NCBI RefSeq assembly: GCF_004354045.1
Contig: NZ_SMRT01000001.1
Coordinates: forward strand, 620,001 to 684,000
Length of the DNA: 64,000 nt
Direction of reading: 5' to 3'
Source of the DNA: Paenibacillus piri
Lineage (GTDB): Bacteria > Bacillota > Bacilli > Paenibacillales > NBRC-103111
The notes under the pieces: generated by a model
What the model was told of the DNA's origin: nothing
The model's input: the letters and a program-made list of their open reading frames with translations, nothing else
Database searches by the model: none
Made by a program: the position numbers and the translations under genes
Shown here: in pieces, positions 18,709 to 26,236 of the stretch
Position numbering within the stretch: the stretch's first letter is position 1
Layout of the letters: each line of letters opens with the position of its first letter

Positions 18709-19450
18709 GGAAGCGGTGTTTGACCGGGTGCATGACACTCAATTTATGTACCGGCAGCTGCTGGATGCGTTGGCGCGGCCGGGTCGAATCGGCAGCATTG
18801 CAGAGCCCGGCTGCAAGCTCGCACTGCCCGGCAGCGGGCTGAACATGGCGGCTGCGCTGGCGATAACGCTATTGGACGGCGAGGTCGGTTTTGCGGTATG
18901 CGGCTGCAGCTGCGCCGGGGGAGAAGCCGTTATAACGGAGCTGGAAGACTATATCCGCCGGCACACGTTCAGCAAAACTGCCACCGTGGAGGACGCGGAT
19001 TATGTGTTTGCCTGCGGCTGCTTGCCCGATGATGATATTCACGCTGTGATGGAGATCGTCCACCGCGGGTCGCTGACCGCGCCGGAGCGGGGTGCGACGC
19101 TGTTCATGCAGGTCGATTTCCTCGCCGCCGCTGATGTGGACGGGAGCGTTGGGCCGGCCGGGGAAGAAGCGGAGGGCAGCATCTGGCCGGAGCCGGCCGT
19201 GGCAGCATCGGAAGGCGGCGCCGGCTTGAGACCGGCTGAAAAGGGAGCGGATGGCGTTTGGCTGCTTCAGGGGCCGGGCATTCGCGGCAGCCGGAGGCTG
19301 ACTATCGGCGGCATGAGTCAAGTATGGTTCGATGAGCGCGCCAAAGCGAACGCGGAATACCCGATGGGCATCGATATGATATTGTTCACGGCAGACGGGC
19401 AGCTGGCCGCACTGCCGAGAACGACTCTGATCCGAAAGGAGCGTGCGTAA
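18695..19450 (+). CDS. phnH: C-P lyase subunit PhnH
   Basis: Core-complex subunit, about 251 residues. The N-terminal HDTQFMYRQLLDALARPG and the C-terminal ANAEYPMGIDMIL are recognisable PhnH landmarks. A stretch at about residues 145-190 rich in Gly, Ala and Glu is probably a loop longer than in the E. coli protein. ATG 18695 has GGAGGAG 5 nt upstream and overlaps phnG by 14 nt, so translation is coupled. Confidence 0.9.
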   Translation: MPNVEEAVFDRVHDTQFMYRQLLDALARPGRIGSIAEPGCKLALPGSGLNMAAALAITLLDGEVGFAVCGCSCAGGEAVITELEDYIRRHTFSKTATVEDADYVFACGCLPDDDIHAVMEIVHRGSLTAPERGATLFMQVDFLAAADVDGSVGPAGEEAEGSIWPEPAVAASEGGAGLRPAEKGADGVWLLQGPGIRGSRRLTIGGMSQVWFDERAKANAEYPMGIDMILFTADGQLAALPRTTLIRKERA

Positions 19451-19451
19451 C

Positions 19452-20711
19452 ATGGCTTACGTTGCTGTTACCGGCGGGCAGGAAGCGATAGCCCGTGCGA
19501 ACGAGCTGGTCGGCTGCTACAGGCTAAGAGGCTCGGAGCACAGCCTCGATGTCAAGCAGCTGGAGCGGCAGCTTCGATTGCTGGTCGACCGGATGATGGG
19601 CGAAGGCGGGCTGTATGCCCCCGAGTATGCCGCTCTTGCGTTAAAGCAGGCGGAGGGCGATCCCGCGGAGGCGGCCTTCCTGCTTCGGGCCTACCGCTCG
19701 ACGCTGCCGAGAAATCATTATTCGCGGATGATGGAGCCGTCGGAGATGCGGGTGATCCGCCGCATCTCCTCCTCTTTTCGCGATATTCCGGGCGGTCAAG
19801 TGCTAGGCCCGACTTACGATTATACGCACCGGATGCTGAACTTCTCCTTGCGGGGAGAGAGCGCTGCGGATATCGCCGCCGCGATGCAGCCGTTTATGGA
19901 GGATACGTTGGACGGAATGGCGGAATACAGCGCTGAAGGCGACAGCCGGTATTCGTTTAAAAAGGTGGCGGATTTGCTGCGCGAGCAAGGACTCATGGCG
20001 CAAGTCCGTTCAACCGGGGCGCAGGAGCGGGAAGAGGAACCGTTCGACATTACGCGGCAGAAGCTGACGATTCCCGCCTCAAGATCGGCCCGTCTGCAAT
20101 CGCTGGCCCGCGGCGAGACGGGAGCGATGACGGCTCTTGCTTACAGCAGCATGCGCGGATACGGCGTCGTGCATCCGACGATCGGAGAGCTTCGCGTCGG
20201 CTACACGCAGGTGCACATCCCGCATCCGTTTCGGCAAGCCGGCGAAGCCGGGGAAGACAGCGGCGATAGCGTGTACATCGGCGAAATGCTGATGACCGAG
20301 GTGGAGACGATCAATTCGTTCAAGCAGGATTCGGAGTCGGGAAACGTGCAGTTTATTTTGGGCTACGGCTTATGCTTCGGCCAAAATGAGCTGAAGGCGA
20401 TCGCCATGGCGATTCTCGAAAGAAGCCTGGAGACGAAGGGCGCAGCTCCGGCGCAGGACGAAGAGTTCGTGCTGCTGCATATCGACAGCGTGGAATCGGG
20501 CGGCTTCGTCTCGCACTTGAAGCTGCCGCATTATATTACGTTCCAATCGTCGCTGGACCGGATCAGACAGGCGCAGCAAACGCAAATGACGCGGCGGGAC
20601 GACAAGCAGTCTGAAGGGCCGCAAGCGAAGCCGAAGGAGGAGAAGACAGATGCAAATGACCGTGCGAAAGCAGAACGCGAATCAGGGGCCGTTTCAAGTA
20701 TCGGCATATAA
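19452..20711 (+). CDS. phnI: C-P lyase subunit PhnI
   Basis: Nucleosidase subunit of the C-P lyase core, about 420 residues. It begins MAYVAVTGGQEAI, close to the PhnI consensus, and has YSSMRGYG and GEMLMTEVETI in the catalytic half. It displaces adenine from ATP in favour of the phosphonate, with PhnG, PhnH and PhnL. AAGGAG lies 9 nt before ATG 19452. The last 62 nt overlap phnJ in another frame, and the C-terminal tail (Gln/Lys/Asp-rich) is probably disordered. Confidence 0.93.
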   Translation: MAYVAVTGGQEAIARANELVGCYRLRGSEHSLDVKQLERQLRLLVDRMMGEGGLYAPEYAALALKQAEGDPAEAAFLLRAYRSTLPRNHYSRMMEPSEMRVIRRISSSFRDIPGGQVLGPTYDYTHRMLNFSLRGESAADIAAAMQPFMEDTLDGMAEYSAEGDSRYSFKKVADLLREQGLMAQVRSTGAQEREEEPFDITRQKLTIPASRSARLQSLARGETGAMTALAYSSMRGYGVVHPTIGELRVGYTQVHIPHPFRQAGEAGEDSGDSVYIGEMLMTEVETINSFKQDSESGNVQFILGYGLCFGQNELKAIAMAILERSLETKGAAPAQDEEFVLLHIDSVESGGFVSHLKLPHYITFQSSLDRIRQAQQTQMTRRDDKQSEGPQAKPKEEKTDANDRAKAERESGAVSSIGI

Positions 20712-21531
20712 CTTTGCCTTTTTGGATGAAGGCTCGAAGCGGGAAATACGCCGCCAGTCGTTGAAGGCCGTGGCGATACCGGGATATCAAGTGCCGTTTG
20801 CATCCCGTGAGCTGCCGATTGGCAGAGGCTGGGGCACCGGCGGCTTGCAGCTTACGCTTTCGCTGCTGGGACGCGACGATACGTTCAAGGTTATTGACCA
20901 GGGCAATGACGATAGCGTCAATGCGGTCAGCATCCGCAGGCTTGTGGAAGAAACAAGCGGCATTCGGACGACGGAGGATACGGCCGAGGCCTCGATCATT
21001 CAATCGCGTCACCGGATTCCGGAGGAACGGCTGGGCGAGGAGCAAATTCTCGTGCTGCAGGTTCCGCAGCCCGAACCGCTGCGCAAGGTCGAGCCCCGCG
21101 AGGAAATGACCCGTCGCCGCCATGCGGAGATGGATTACAGCGCGATGTGGCTGACGCTGTACGAAAGCATCGTCCGCTGGGGCAGCATTACGCTGGGCGC
21201 GGACTATCCGGTCATGGTGCACCGCCGCTACATTATGGCGCCGAGCCCGATTCCCCGCTGGGATAACGAAAAGCTGCATCAGGCCGACCATCTCAGCTTG
21301 TTCGGAGCCGGCCGCGAGAAAAAAATTTATGCGGTTCCCCCTTACACGGACGTGACGCCGCTGCAGTTTGAAGACTACCCGTTCGAAATCGAAACATTCG
21401 CAGGCCGTGCCTGCCGTCATTGCGGCAGTGCGCATACGTTTCTGGACGAGGTGACGGATGAAACGAATGCGACTGTCTATCAATGCTCGGATACGGCCTA
21501 CTGCCAAAAGCGGCAGGGAAAGAGAGGATAA
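20650..21531 (+). CDS. phnJ: C-P lyase radical-SAM subunit PhnJ
   Basis: Catalytic subunit that cleaves the C-P bond of 5-phosphoribosyl-1-phosphonate with a [4Fe-4S] cluster and SAM. The non-standard cysteine set is visible at Cys255, Cys258, Cys279 and Cys285 (CRHC and CSDTAYC), with the 3/21/6 spacing expected for the family. GWGTGGLQLTL and the C-terminal QCSDTAYCQKR are strong matches. AAGGAGG (20635-20641) supports ATG 20650. Confidence 0.96.
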   Translation: MQMTVRKQNANQGPFQVSAYNFAFLDEGSKREIRRQSLKAVAIPGYQVPFASRELPIGRGWGTGGLQLTLSLLGRDDTFKVIDQGNDDSVNAVSIRRLVEETSGIRTTEDTAEASIIQSRHRIPEERLGEEQILVLQVPQPEPLRKVEPREEMTRRRHAEMDYSAMWLTLYESIVRWGSITLGADYPVMVHRRYIMAPSPIPRWDNEKLHQADHLSLFGAGREKKIYAVPPYTDVTPLQFEDYPFEIETFAGRACRHCGSAHTFLDEVTDETNATVYQCSDTAYCQKRQGKRG

Positions 21532-21533
21532 CG

Positions 21534-22481
21534 ATGTCGATCATGGAATCCTATGTTCCCGAGGAGCTCGCGGGCGCGAATGAAGCGGCCGTTCCGGATG
21601 AAGCTTCAACAGATTCGGCGGCGGTCTCGGCAAGCGACATAGACGTCGAGATCCCGCTGCTGCAGGTGCGCGGGCTCAGCCAACGGTTCGGCCCCGGCTG
21701 CGCGTATTGCGCCGAGCCGACAATCCGCGGCGAGGAAAGCAACCGCTGCCCGCGCTGCGGCAGCATCTGGGCTTGCCGCAGCTTGAGCTTCGAGCTGTAC
21801 CCCGGCGAAATATTGGGGGTCGTTGGCGAAAGCGGCTCAGGCAAAAGCACGATGGTCAAATGCCTCTATTTCGACGAGCAGGCTTCGGCAGGCAGCATGA
21901 CCGTATCCTCGTATGAGAACGGCTCGGTCAACTTATTTACCCGGTCGGCACAACAAAAGCGGTATATCCGCAATCATGTGATGGGGATGGTATACCAGAA
22001 TCCGTATCTCGGCCTGCGCATGAACTTCTCCAGCAGCGGCAACATTGCGGAAAAGCTGATCGCGGCGGATCATTTTCATGTAGGACGAATTCGCGAACGC
22101 GCGGCCGATCTGCTCGGCAAGGTGGAAATCCCTTTATCGCGGATGGACGAACCGCCCCGCAATTTTAGCGGCGGCATGCAGCAGCGCGTGCAAATCTCGA
22201 AGGCGCTTGCCAACAACCCGCCGCTGCTCTTGCTCGATGAGGTCACGACAGGCCTCGATTTATCCGTTCAGGCGAAGGTGCTCGATCTGATCCGCAGCAT
22301 CCAGCGGGAATTGAATGTGGCGATGATCGTCGTCTCCCATGATTTGGGCGTGATCCGCATGCTGGCCAACCGGACGATGGTGCTCCGCCAAGGGTTGATC
22401 GTCGAGCAAGGCTTGACCGACCAAATTTTGGAAGACCCGCAGCATCCTTATACGCAGCTGCTTGTTCATTCATTATTGTAG
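21534..22481 (+). CDS. phnK: C-P lyase ATPase subunit PhnK, with Cys-rich insertion
   Basis: ABC-type ATPase that docks on the PhnGHIJ core. Walker A is GESGSGKST (about residues 98-106), the signature is FSGGMQQRVQISKAL and Walker B is LLLLDEV. It begins with about 40 residues of acidic, low-complexity sequence. Before Walker A, where E. coli PhnK has a short strand, there is an insertion with five cysteines (Cys56, 59, 72, 75, 81) as CAYC and CPRCGSIWAC, which looks like a zinc ribbon. ATG 21534 has AGAGAGGA 5 nt upstream. Confidence 0.93.
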   Translation: MSIMESYVPEELAGANEAAVPDEASTDSAAVSASDIDVEIPLLQVRGLSQRFGPGCAYCAEPTIRGEESNRCPRCGSIWACRSLSFELYPGEILGVVGESGSGKSTMVKCLYFDEQASAGSMTVSSYENGSVNLFTRSAQQKRYIRNHVMGMVYQNPYLGLRMNFSSSGNIAEKLIAADHFHVGRIRERAADLLGKVEIPLSRMDEPPRNFSGGMQQRVQISKALANNPPLLLLDEVTTGLDLSVQAKVLDLIRSIQRELNVAMIVVSHDLGVIRMLANRTMVLRQGLIVEQGLTDQILEDPQHPYTQLLVHSLL

Positions 22482-22495
22482 AAAGCGGTGATTTC

Positions 22496-23215
22496 ATGCT
22501 GAAGGTGGAACGATTAACGAAATATTTCGAACTGAACATATCCCGCAGTATGAAGGTACAGCCTTTTAACGACATTTCGTTCGAGGTGGAGCAAGGCGCG
22601 TTTCTGGGCATCGCCGGGCCGAGCGGCATCGGCAAATCGTCGATTTTAAAATGTATCTACCGCACTTATATCCCGACAGCGGGTAAAGTTTGGTACGATT
22701 CGGCGAAGTACGGAACGATCGATTTGGCTCGGGCGAGCGAACGTCAAATCACGCATTTGCGCGTGCGTGAAATCAGTTATGTATCGCAGTTTTTGAAGGT
22801 TATCCCCCGCGTGTCCGCGGAAGACGTCGTAGCTGAACGGCTGCTTCCGTTTGGACAGTCTCTGGAACAGGCGCGGGCGGAGGCACGGCAGATGCTGAAG
22901 CGGCTGAACATTCCTGCGTCACTGTGGGAGGCGTATCCGGCCACATTCAGCGGCGGCGAGCAGCAGCGGGTCAATCTGGCCAGGGCGTTCATCGTGCGTC
23001 CGCGTCTGCTCATACTCGACGAGCCGACCGCGTCACTGGACAATGAAACGAAGCAGCATGTGCTGGATCTGCTGAACGACATGAAGCGGCAGGGTACGAC
23101 CATGATCGGCGTATTCCACGATTGGGATGTGATGGGCAAGGTGGCGGACCGCATCCTGGACCTGCGCACGGTTCAAATGAGCGCCGAATACAAGCAGTTG
23201 GCCGAAGCGGAGTAA
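22496..23215 (+). CDS. phnL: C-P lyase ATPase subunit PhnL
   Basis: Second ABC-type ATPase of the C-P lyase system, 239 residues. Walker A GPSGIGKSS, signature FSGGEQQRVNLARAF and Walker B LLILDEPTASLD are all intact. PhnL is needed with PhnGHI for phosphonate transfer to the nucleotide. It follows phnK after 14 nt. Confidence 0.94.
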   Translation: MLKVERLTKYFELNISRSMKVQPFNDISFEVEQGAFLGIAGPSGIGKSSILKCIYRTYIPTAGKVWYDSAKYGTIDLARASERQITHLRVREISYVSQFLKVIPRVSAEDVVAERLLPFGQSLEQARAEARQMLKRLNIPASLWEAYPATFSGGEQQRVNLARAFIVRPRLLILDEPTASLDNETKQHVLDLLNDMKRQGTTMIGVFHDWDVMGKVADRILDLRTVQMSAEYKQLAEAE

Positions 23216-23242
23216 GACTTAAGCCTGAAAGGGGAGACAGCT

Positions 23243-24463
23243 ATGAGTCGAATTCGAAAAATAGTCGGAGGCAATATCGTCACGCCGAGCGGAATTGTAA
23301 CGAACGGGACGCTGGTTATTGAAGACGGGGTTATCGCGGACATTCAGCCTTTTAGCGGCGTCGGCTCTGCGGCGGATTGCGACGCTTCCGGTCTATGGGT
23401 CATGCCCGGCATGATCGACGTGCACAGCGATGCGATCGAGCATGAAATGAGGCCGAGACCGACCAGCCGGTTTCCGCTGCCGTTTTCCTTTTACGAGCTG
23501 GAACGCAAGCTGGCCTGTCAGGGCATCACGATGATCTACCATTCGCTCAGCATGCTCGGGGAAAATTCGGATAATGAAGCGCGCCGCAATCAGAGCGTCA
23601 AATCGTTTGTCGAGCAAATTGTCGAGCTGCGCCGTCAGCATCACTTGATCCGCCACAAGGTGCATCTCCGGTTTGAGATTACGAATTTGCAAGCCGTTCC
23701 CTTTATTGAGGAATTAATGGAAGCGGGATATGTCGAGCTGCTCTCGTTCATGGACCATACGCCCGGACAAGGGCAGTACCGCGACCTTGAAATACAGAAG
23801 AAATTCATTATGGAGCGGCAAAAGAAAACGGAAGCCGAGGTGGTGCAGCTTCTGGAGGAGCGGAAAAACCGCCCGAAGGTCGACGGAGCGCAGCTTCGGC
23901 GGCTGGCCGGGCTTGCCTGGAGCCAAGGCGTTCCGCTCGCTTCCCATGACGACGATTCCATCGCCAAGCTCGATCTGGTCACGGAATGGAACGCGGGGAT
24001 CAGCGAGTTTCCGGTCGATATGGAGGTTGCCCTGGAGGCCAAACGGCGCGGACTGCAGGTCGTCATGGGAGCGCCCAATGTAATGCTGGGCCGGTCGCAC
24101 AGCAACAATTTATCGGCGCAGGAAGCGATTCATGCCGGTGCGGTCGACATCTTATGCTCCGATTATTATCCCCCGGCAATGCTGCGCGCCGTATTTCTGC
24201 TGCATCACCAAGGGCTCGGTCTGCCCGAGACGGTCAATATGGTCTCCCTGAATCCGGCCAAAGCGCTCGGGCTGGACGCCGTTACGGGCTCAATCGAAAT
24301 CGGCAAGCGGGCCGATCTGCTGCTCGTCAAGGAGCACAAGCAAAGCCCGGTTATTCAAAAGGTATGGGTCAACGGGCAATTGGTGTGCCAAATGGATTAT
24401 TTGACAGGCAGCGGTCCCGCCGCGGCCGCCGAAGGGAAGGGAGCGGAATACATTGAAGCTTAG
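23243..24463 (+). CDS. phnM: 5-phosphoribosyl-1-phosphonate diphosphohydrolase
   Basis: Amidohydrolase-fold enzyme that removes pyrophosphate from phosphoribosyl-1-phosphonate 5'-triphosphate to give the PhnJ substrate. MPGMIDVHSDAIEHEM carries the first metal ligands, and ASHDDDSI and the C-terminal SDYYPPAML are family landmarks. Length (406 residues) is slightly above the E. coli protein. AAGGGGAGA precedes ATG 23243. Its 3' end overlaps the next gene by 11 nt. Confidence 0.94.
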   Translation: MSRIRKIVGGNIVTPSGIVTNGTLVIEDGVIADIQPFSGVGSAADCDASGLWVMPGMIDVHSDAIEHEMRPRPTSRFPLPFSFYELERKLACQGITMIYHSLSMLGENSDNEARRNQSVKSFVEQIVELRRQHHLIRHKVHLRFEITNLQAVPFIEELMEAGYVELLSFMDHTPGQGQYRDLEIQKKFIMERQKKTEAEVVQLLEERKNRPKVDGAQLRRLAGLAWSQGVPLASHDDDSIAKLDLVTEWNAGISEFPVDMEVALEAKRRGLQVVMGAPNVMLGRSHSNNLSAQEAIHAGAVDILCSDYYPPAMLRAVFLLHHQGLGLPETVNMVSLNPAKALGLDAVTGSIEIGKRADLLLVKEHKQSPVIQKVWVNGQLVCQMDYLTGSGPAAAAEGKGAEYIEA

Positions 24464-25418
24464 AGGCGCGGGAGTCAGTCTGCTGTCCAACGATACCGTA
24501 AGCCAATTCGATAAGCTGCGGGCCAAGCTGGCCAAAGTGAAGGAAGCGGGGTTCGACGCGGTCGAGCTGCCTATCGCCGGAATGAAGCTGATTGTGAACG
24601 GAGCGATCGACCGGGCGCGATTGGATGCTTATGTCGGGCTTCTGCGCGAATTTCCGCTGCAGGTGACGGTTCACGCTCCCTTTGATATGAACCTGTTCCG
24701 GCAGGATCACCTTCAATCCGAGCAGCGGGTGTTTATGGCTTCGCTTGAGATTGCAGGCGCCATCGGGGCGCAAATGATGGTCTATCATGTCGGCCGGTTT
24801 GTCGGGGAGGAACAGTTCATGCATCCCCATACGTGGAAAATCTATTCCGAATCGGAGAAGCAGCGACTTATGGAGGAGGAGATCGAGTTTCTCCGGCTGG
24901 CCGGCAACCGGGCGAGGCAGCTGAGCCTGCGGATCGGCATGGAAAATATGCGGCCGTACCTGGATTGCCGAGACTATTGCTACTCGGTTATCCCGCAGGC
25001 GCTGGCGCTTCAGGTCGAAGCCATCAACCATCCGCATGTCGGGATCGCACTCGATGTCGGTCATCTGCATATGGCCGTCCGCATGTACGAGCTGAATCTC
25101 AGGCAGCAGCTGGAAGCGATGCTGCCGTATGTCATGCATTTGCACATTCACGATAATTTCGGCAGGGCGTCGTTCTCGACGGAAAAAAATCAGTACGAGC
25201 TCGTCCAGCTCGGCCGTGGCGATATGCATGTCCCGATCGGGAATGGCGAGGTGCCGATTCGGGAAATAGTTTCCATGCTTGCTCCGACGTTCGATGGCTT
25301 TCTCATTCATGAAATCCGCGATCAGTATGAGTCTGTTTGGGCCGAGCTGCCCAAGCGGTTCGACCAGCTCCCGGACGCCGGTACGGCGGGTGACGGCTTG
25401 CGCACGTTTGCCGGATGA
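24453..25418 (+). CDS. TIM-barrel sugar phosphate isomerase/epimerase-like protein, last gene of the C-P lyase operon
   Basis: A 321-residue AP-endonuclease-2/xylose-isomerase-like TIM barrel. Likely metal ligands include MYVH-like MVYHVGR, Glu in RIGMENMRPYL, His in ALDVGHLHMA, the HLHIHDN strand and the final Glu in FLIHEIRD. It starts at TTG 24453 with AAGGGAGCGG upstream, inside the end of phnM, so it is co-translated with phnM. No phnN or phnP is present. It may act on the ribosyl product of the C-P lyase pathway, but that is only inferred from position. Confidence 0.8.
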   Translation: MKLRGAGVSLLSNDTVSQFDKLRAKLAKVKEAGFDAVELPIAGMKLIVNGAIDRARLDAYVGLLREFPLQVTVHAPFDMNLFRQDHLQSEQRVFMASLEIAGAIGAQMMVYHVGRFVGEEQFMHPHTWKIYSESEKQRLMEEEIEFLRLAGNRARQLSLRIGMENMRPYLDCRDYCYSVIPQALALQVEAINHPHVGIALDVGHLHMAVRMYELNLRQQLEAMLPYVMHLHIHDNFGRASFSTEKNQYELVQLGRGDMHVPIGNGEVPIREIVSMLAPTFDGFLIHEIRDQYESVWAELPKRFDQLPDAGTAGDGLRTFAG

Positions 25419-25436
25419 CTGTAAAAGCGCAAGAAA

Positions 25437-25483
25437 AAAGCAAAAGCATGGCCTCCCATACGGGAAGTCATGCTTTTTGCTTT
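25437..25483. terminator. Bidirectional terminator between the phn operon and the sortase gene
   Basis: A long stem pairs AAAGCAAAAGCATG (25437-25450) with CATGCTTTTTGCTTT (25469-25483), with T-runs on both strands. Its right arm includes the last codons and stop of the minus-strand sortase gene. Confidence 0.85.
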
Positions 25484-26136
25484 AGCTGTGCGTGTAAAAT
25501 GAGCCGTTGAACGCCTTCCTCATCGCAAGTAATGAGGGTAAGAATTCGGTCGGTGTCATTGCGATTCAGCACGGACAAGTCTGTCGGCTCCACCAGCTTC
25601 TTTTCATAAATGACGTAGTCGTACGTTTTGCCGCCGGACTCGACGGTAATATCGTCTCCAGGTTCAAGCTCTTCCAGCCGGTTGAACATGCGGCCGTACG
25701 AATAGCTGCGGTGGCCGGCTATGACCGCATTGCCGATCTCGCCGGGAAGCGAGGTGCCGGGAATATGGCCCGGTGCGTCCTTCAGATTGTCCACGCTGAC
25801 GCCCTCGACAAACGGAAGCTTCAGCTTGATGATATCGATCTTGATCGTTCCGAGCGCTCCCGTTCCTGCTGTGGACGCCGGTTTCGGCTTTTCCGTCCTG
25901 GCGGCTTCCGGCGTCTCGGCCGCTTCCGGGCTTTGCGACCGGATCGTCGAAGCCTGCACGAGCAGCCGCTTCAGTTCATCGTCCGCGGACGGTGAGGCTG
26001 CAGCGGATGAGGCTGCGGTACGGTCCAGGCTGCGGAGCAGCCGCTCCTGCTGAAGATCCTTCGCCCACAGATGGATGGTCGGAAACAGCAGTATAGCGAG
26101 ACCTGCAAGGATCAATGGGATTGCAAACTTACGCAT
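25468..26136 (-). CDS. Class D sortase
   Basis: Membrane-bound transpeptidase that anchors surface proteins to peptidoglycan. The 222-residue protein has an N-terminal signal-anchor helix (residues 5-24), a charged linker of about 65 residues rich in Ala, Ser and Pro, and the sortase beta-barrel from about residue 93. Catalytic residues are His142 (AGHRS), Cys204 (TLITC) and Arg211 (QRLILHA). Fold order and the missing class-specific inserts point to class D. It lies 100 nt after an LPKTG protein gene on the same strand, which is its probable substrate. Confidence 0.9.
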   Translation of the reverse strand: MRKFAIPLILAGLAILLFPTIHLWAKDLQQERLLRSLDRTAASSAAASPSADDELKRLLVQASTIRSQSPEAAETPEAARTEKPKPASTAGTGALGTIKIDIIKLKLPFVEGVSVDNLKDAPGHIPGTSLPGEIGNAVIAGHRSYSYGRMFNRLEELEPGDDITVESGGKTYDYVIYEKKLVEPTDLSVLNRNDTDRILTLITCDEEGVQRLILHAQLKQKA

Positions 26137-26190
26137 TGCTTTCTCGCCTCCATCATTGATGCGGCCTTGGCGGAATAGCGGGAAGGGATG

Positions 26191-26211
26191 GAGGAGCCGT
26201 TAAGGCTCCTC
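26191..26211 (-). promoter_or_regulatory. Intercistronic hairpin between LPKTG-protein and sortase genes
   Basis: A perfect 8-bp stem, GAGGAGCC and GGCTCCTC with a 5-nt loop, lies between the two genes with no T-run on the minus strand. It could limit read-through or protect the upstream mRNA so that less sortase than substrate is made. Confidence 0.5.
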
Positions 26212-26236
26212 GCATGACTCCACGCAGTGCTTCCGA

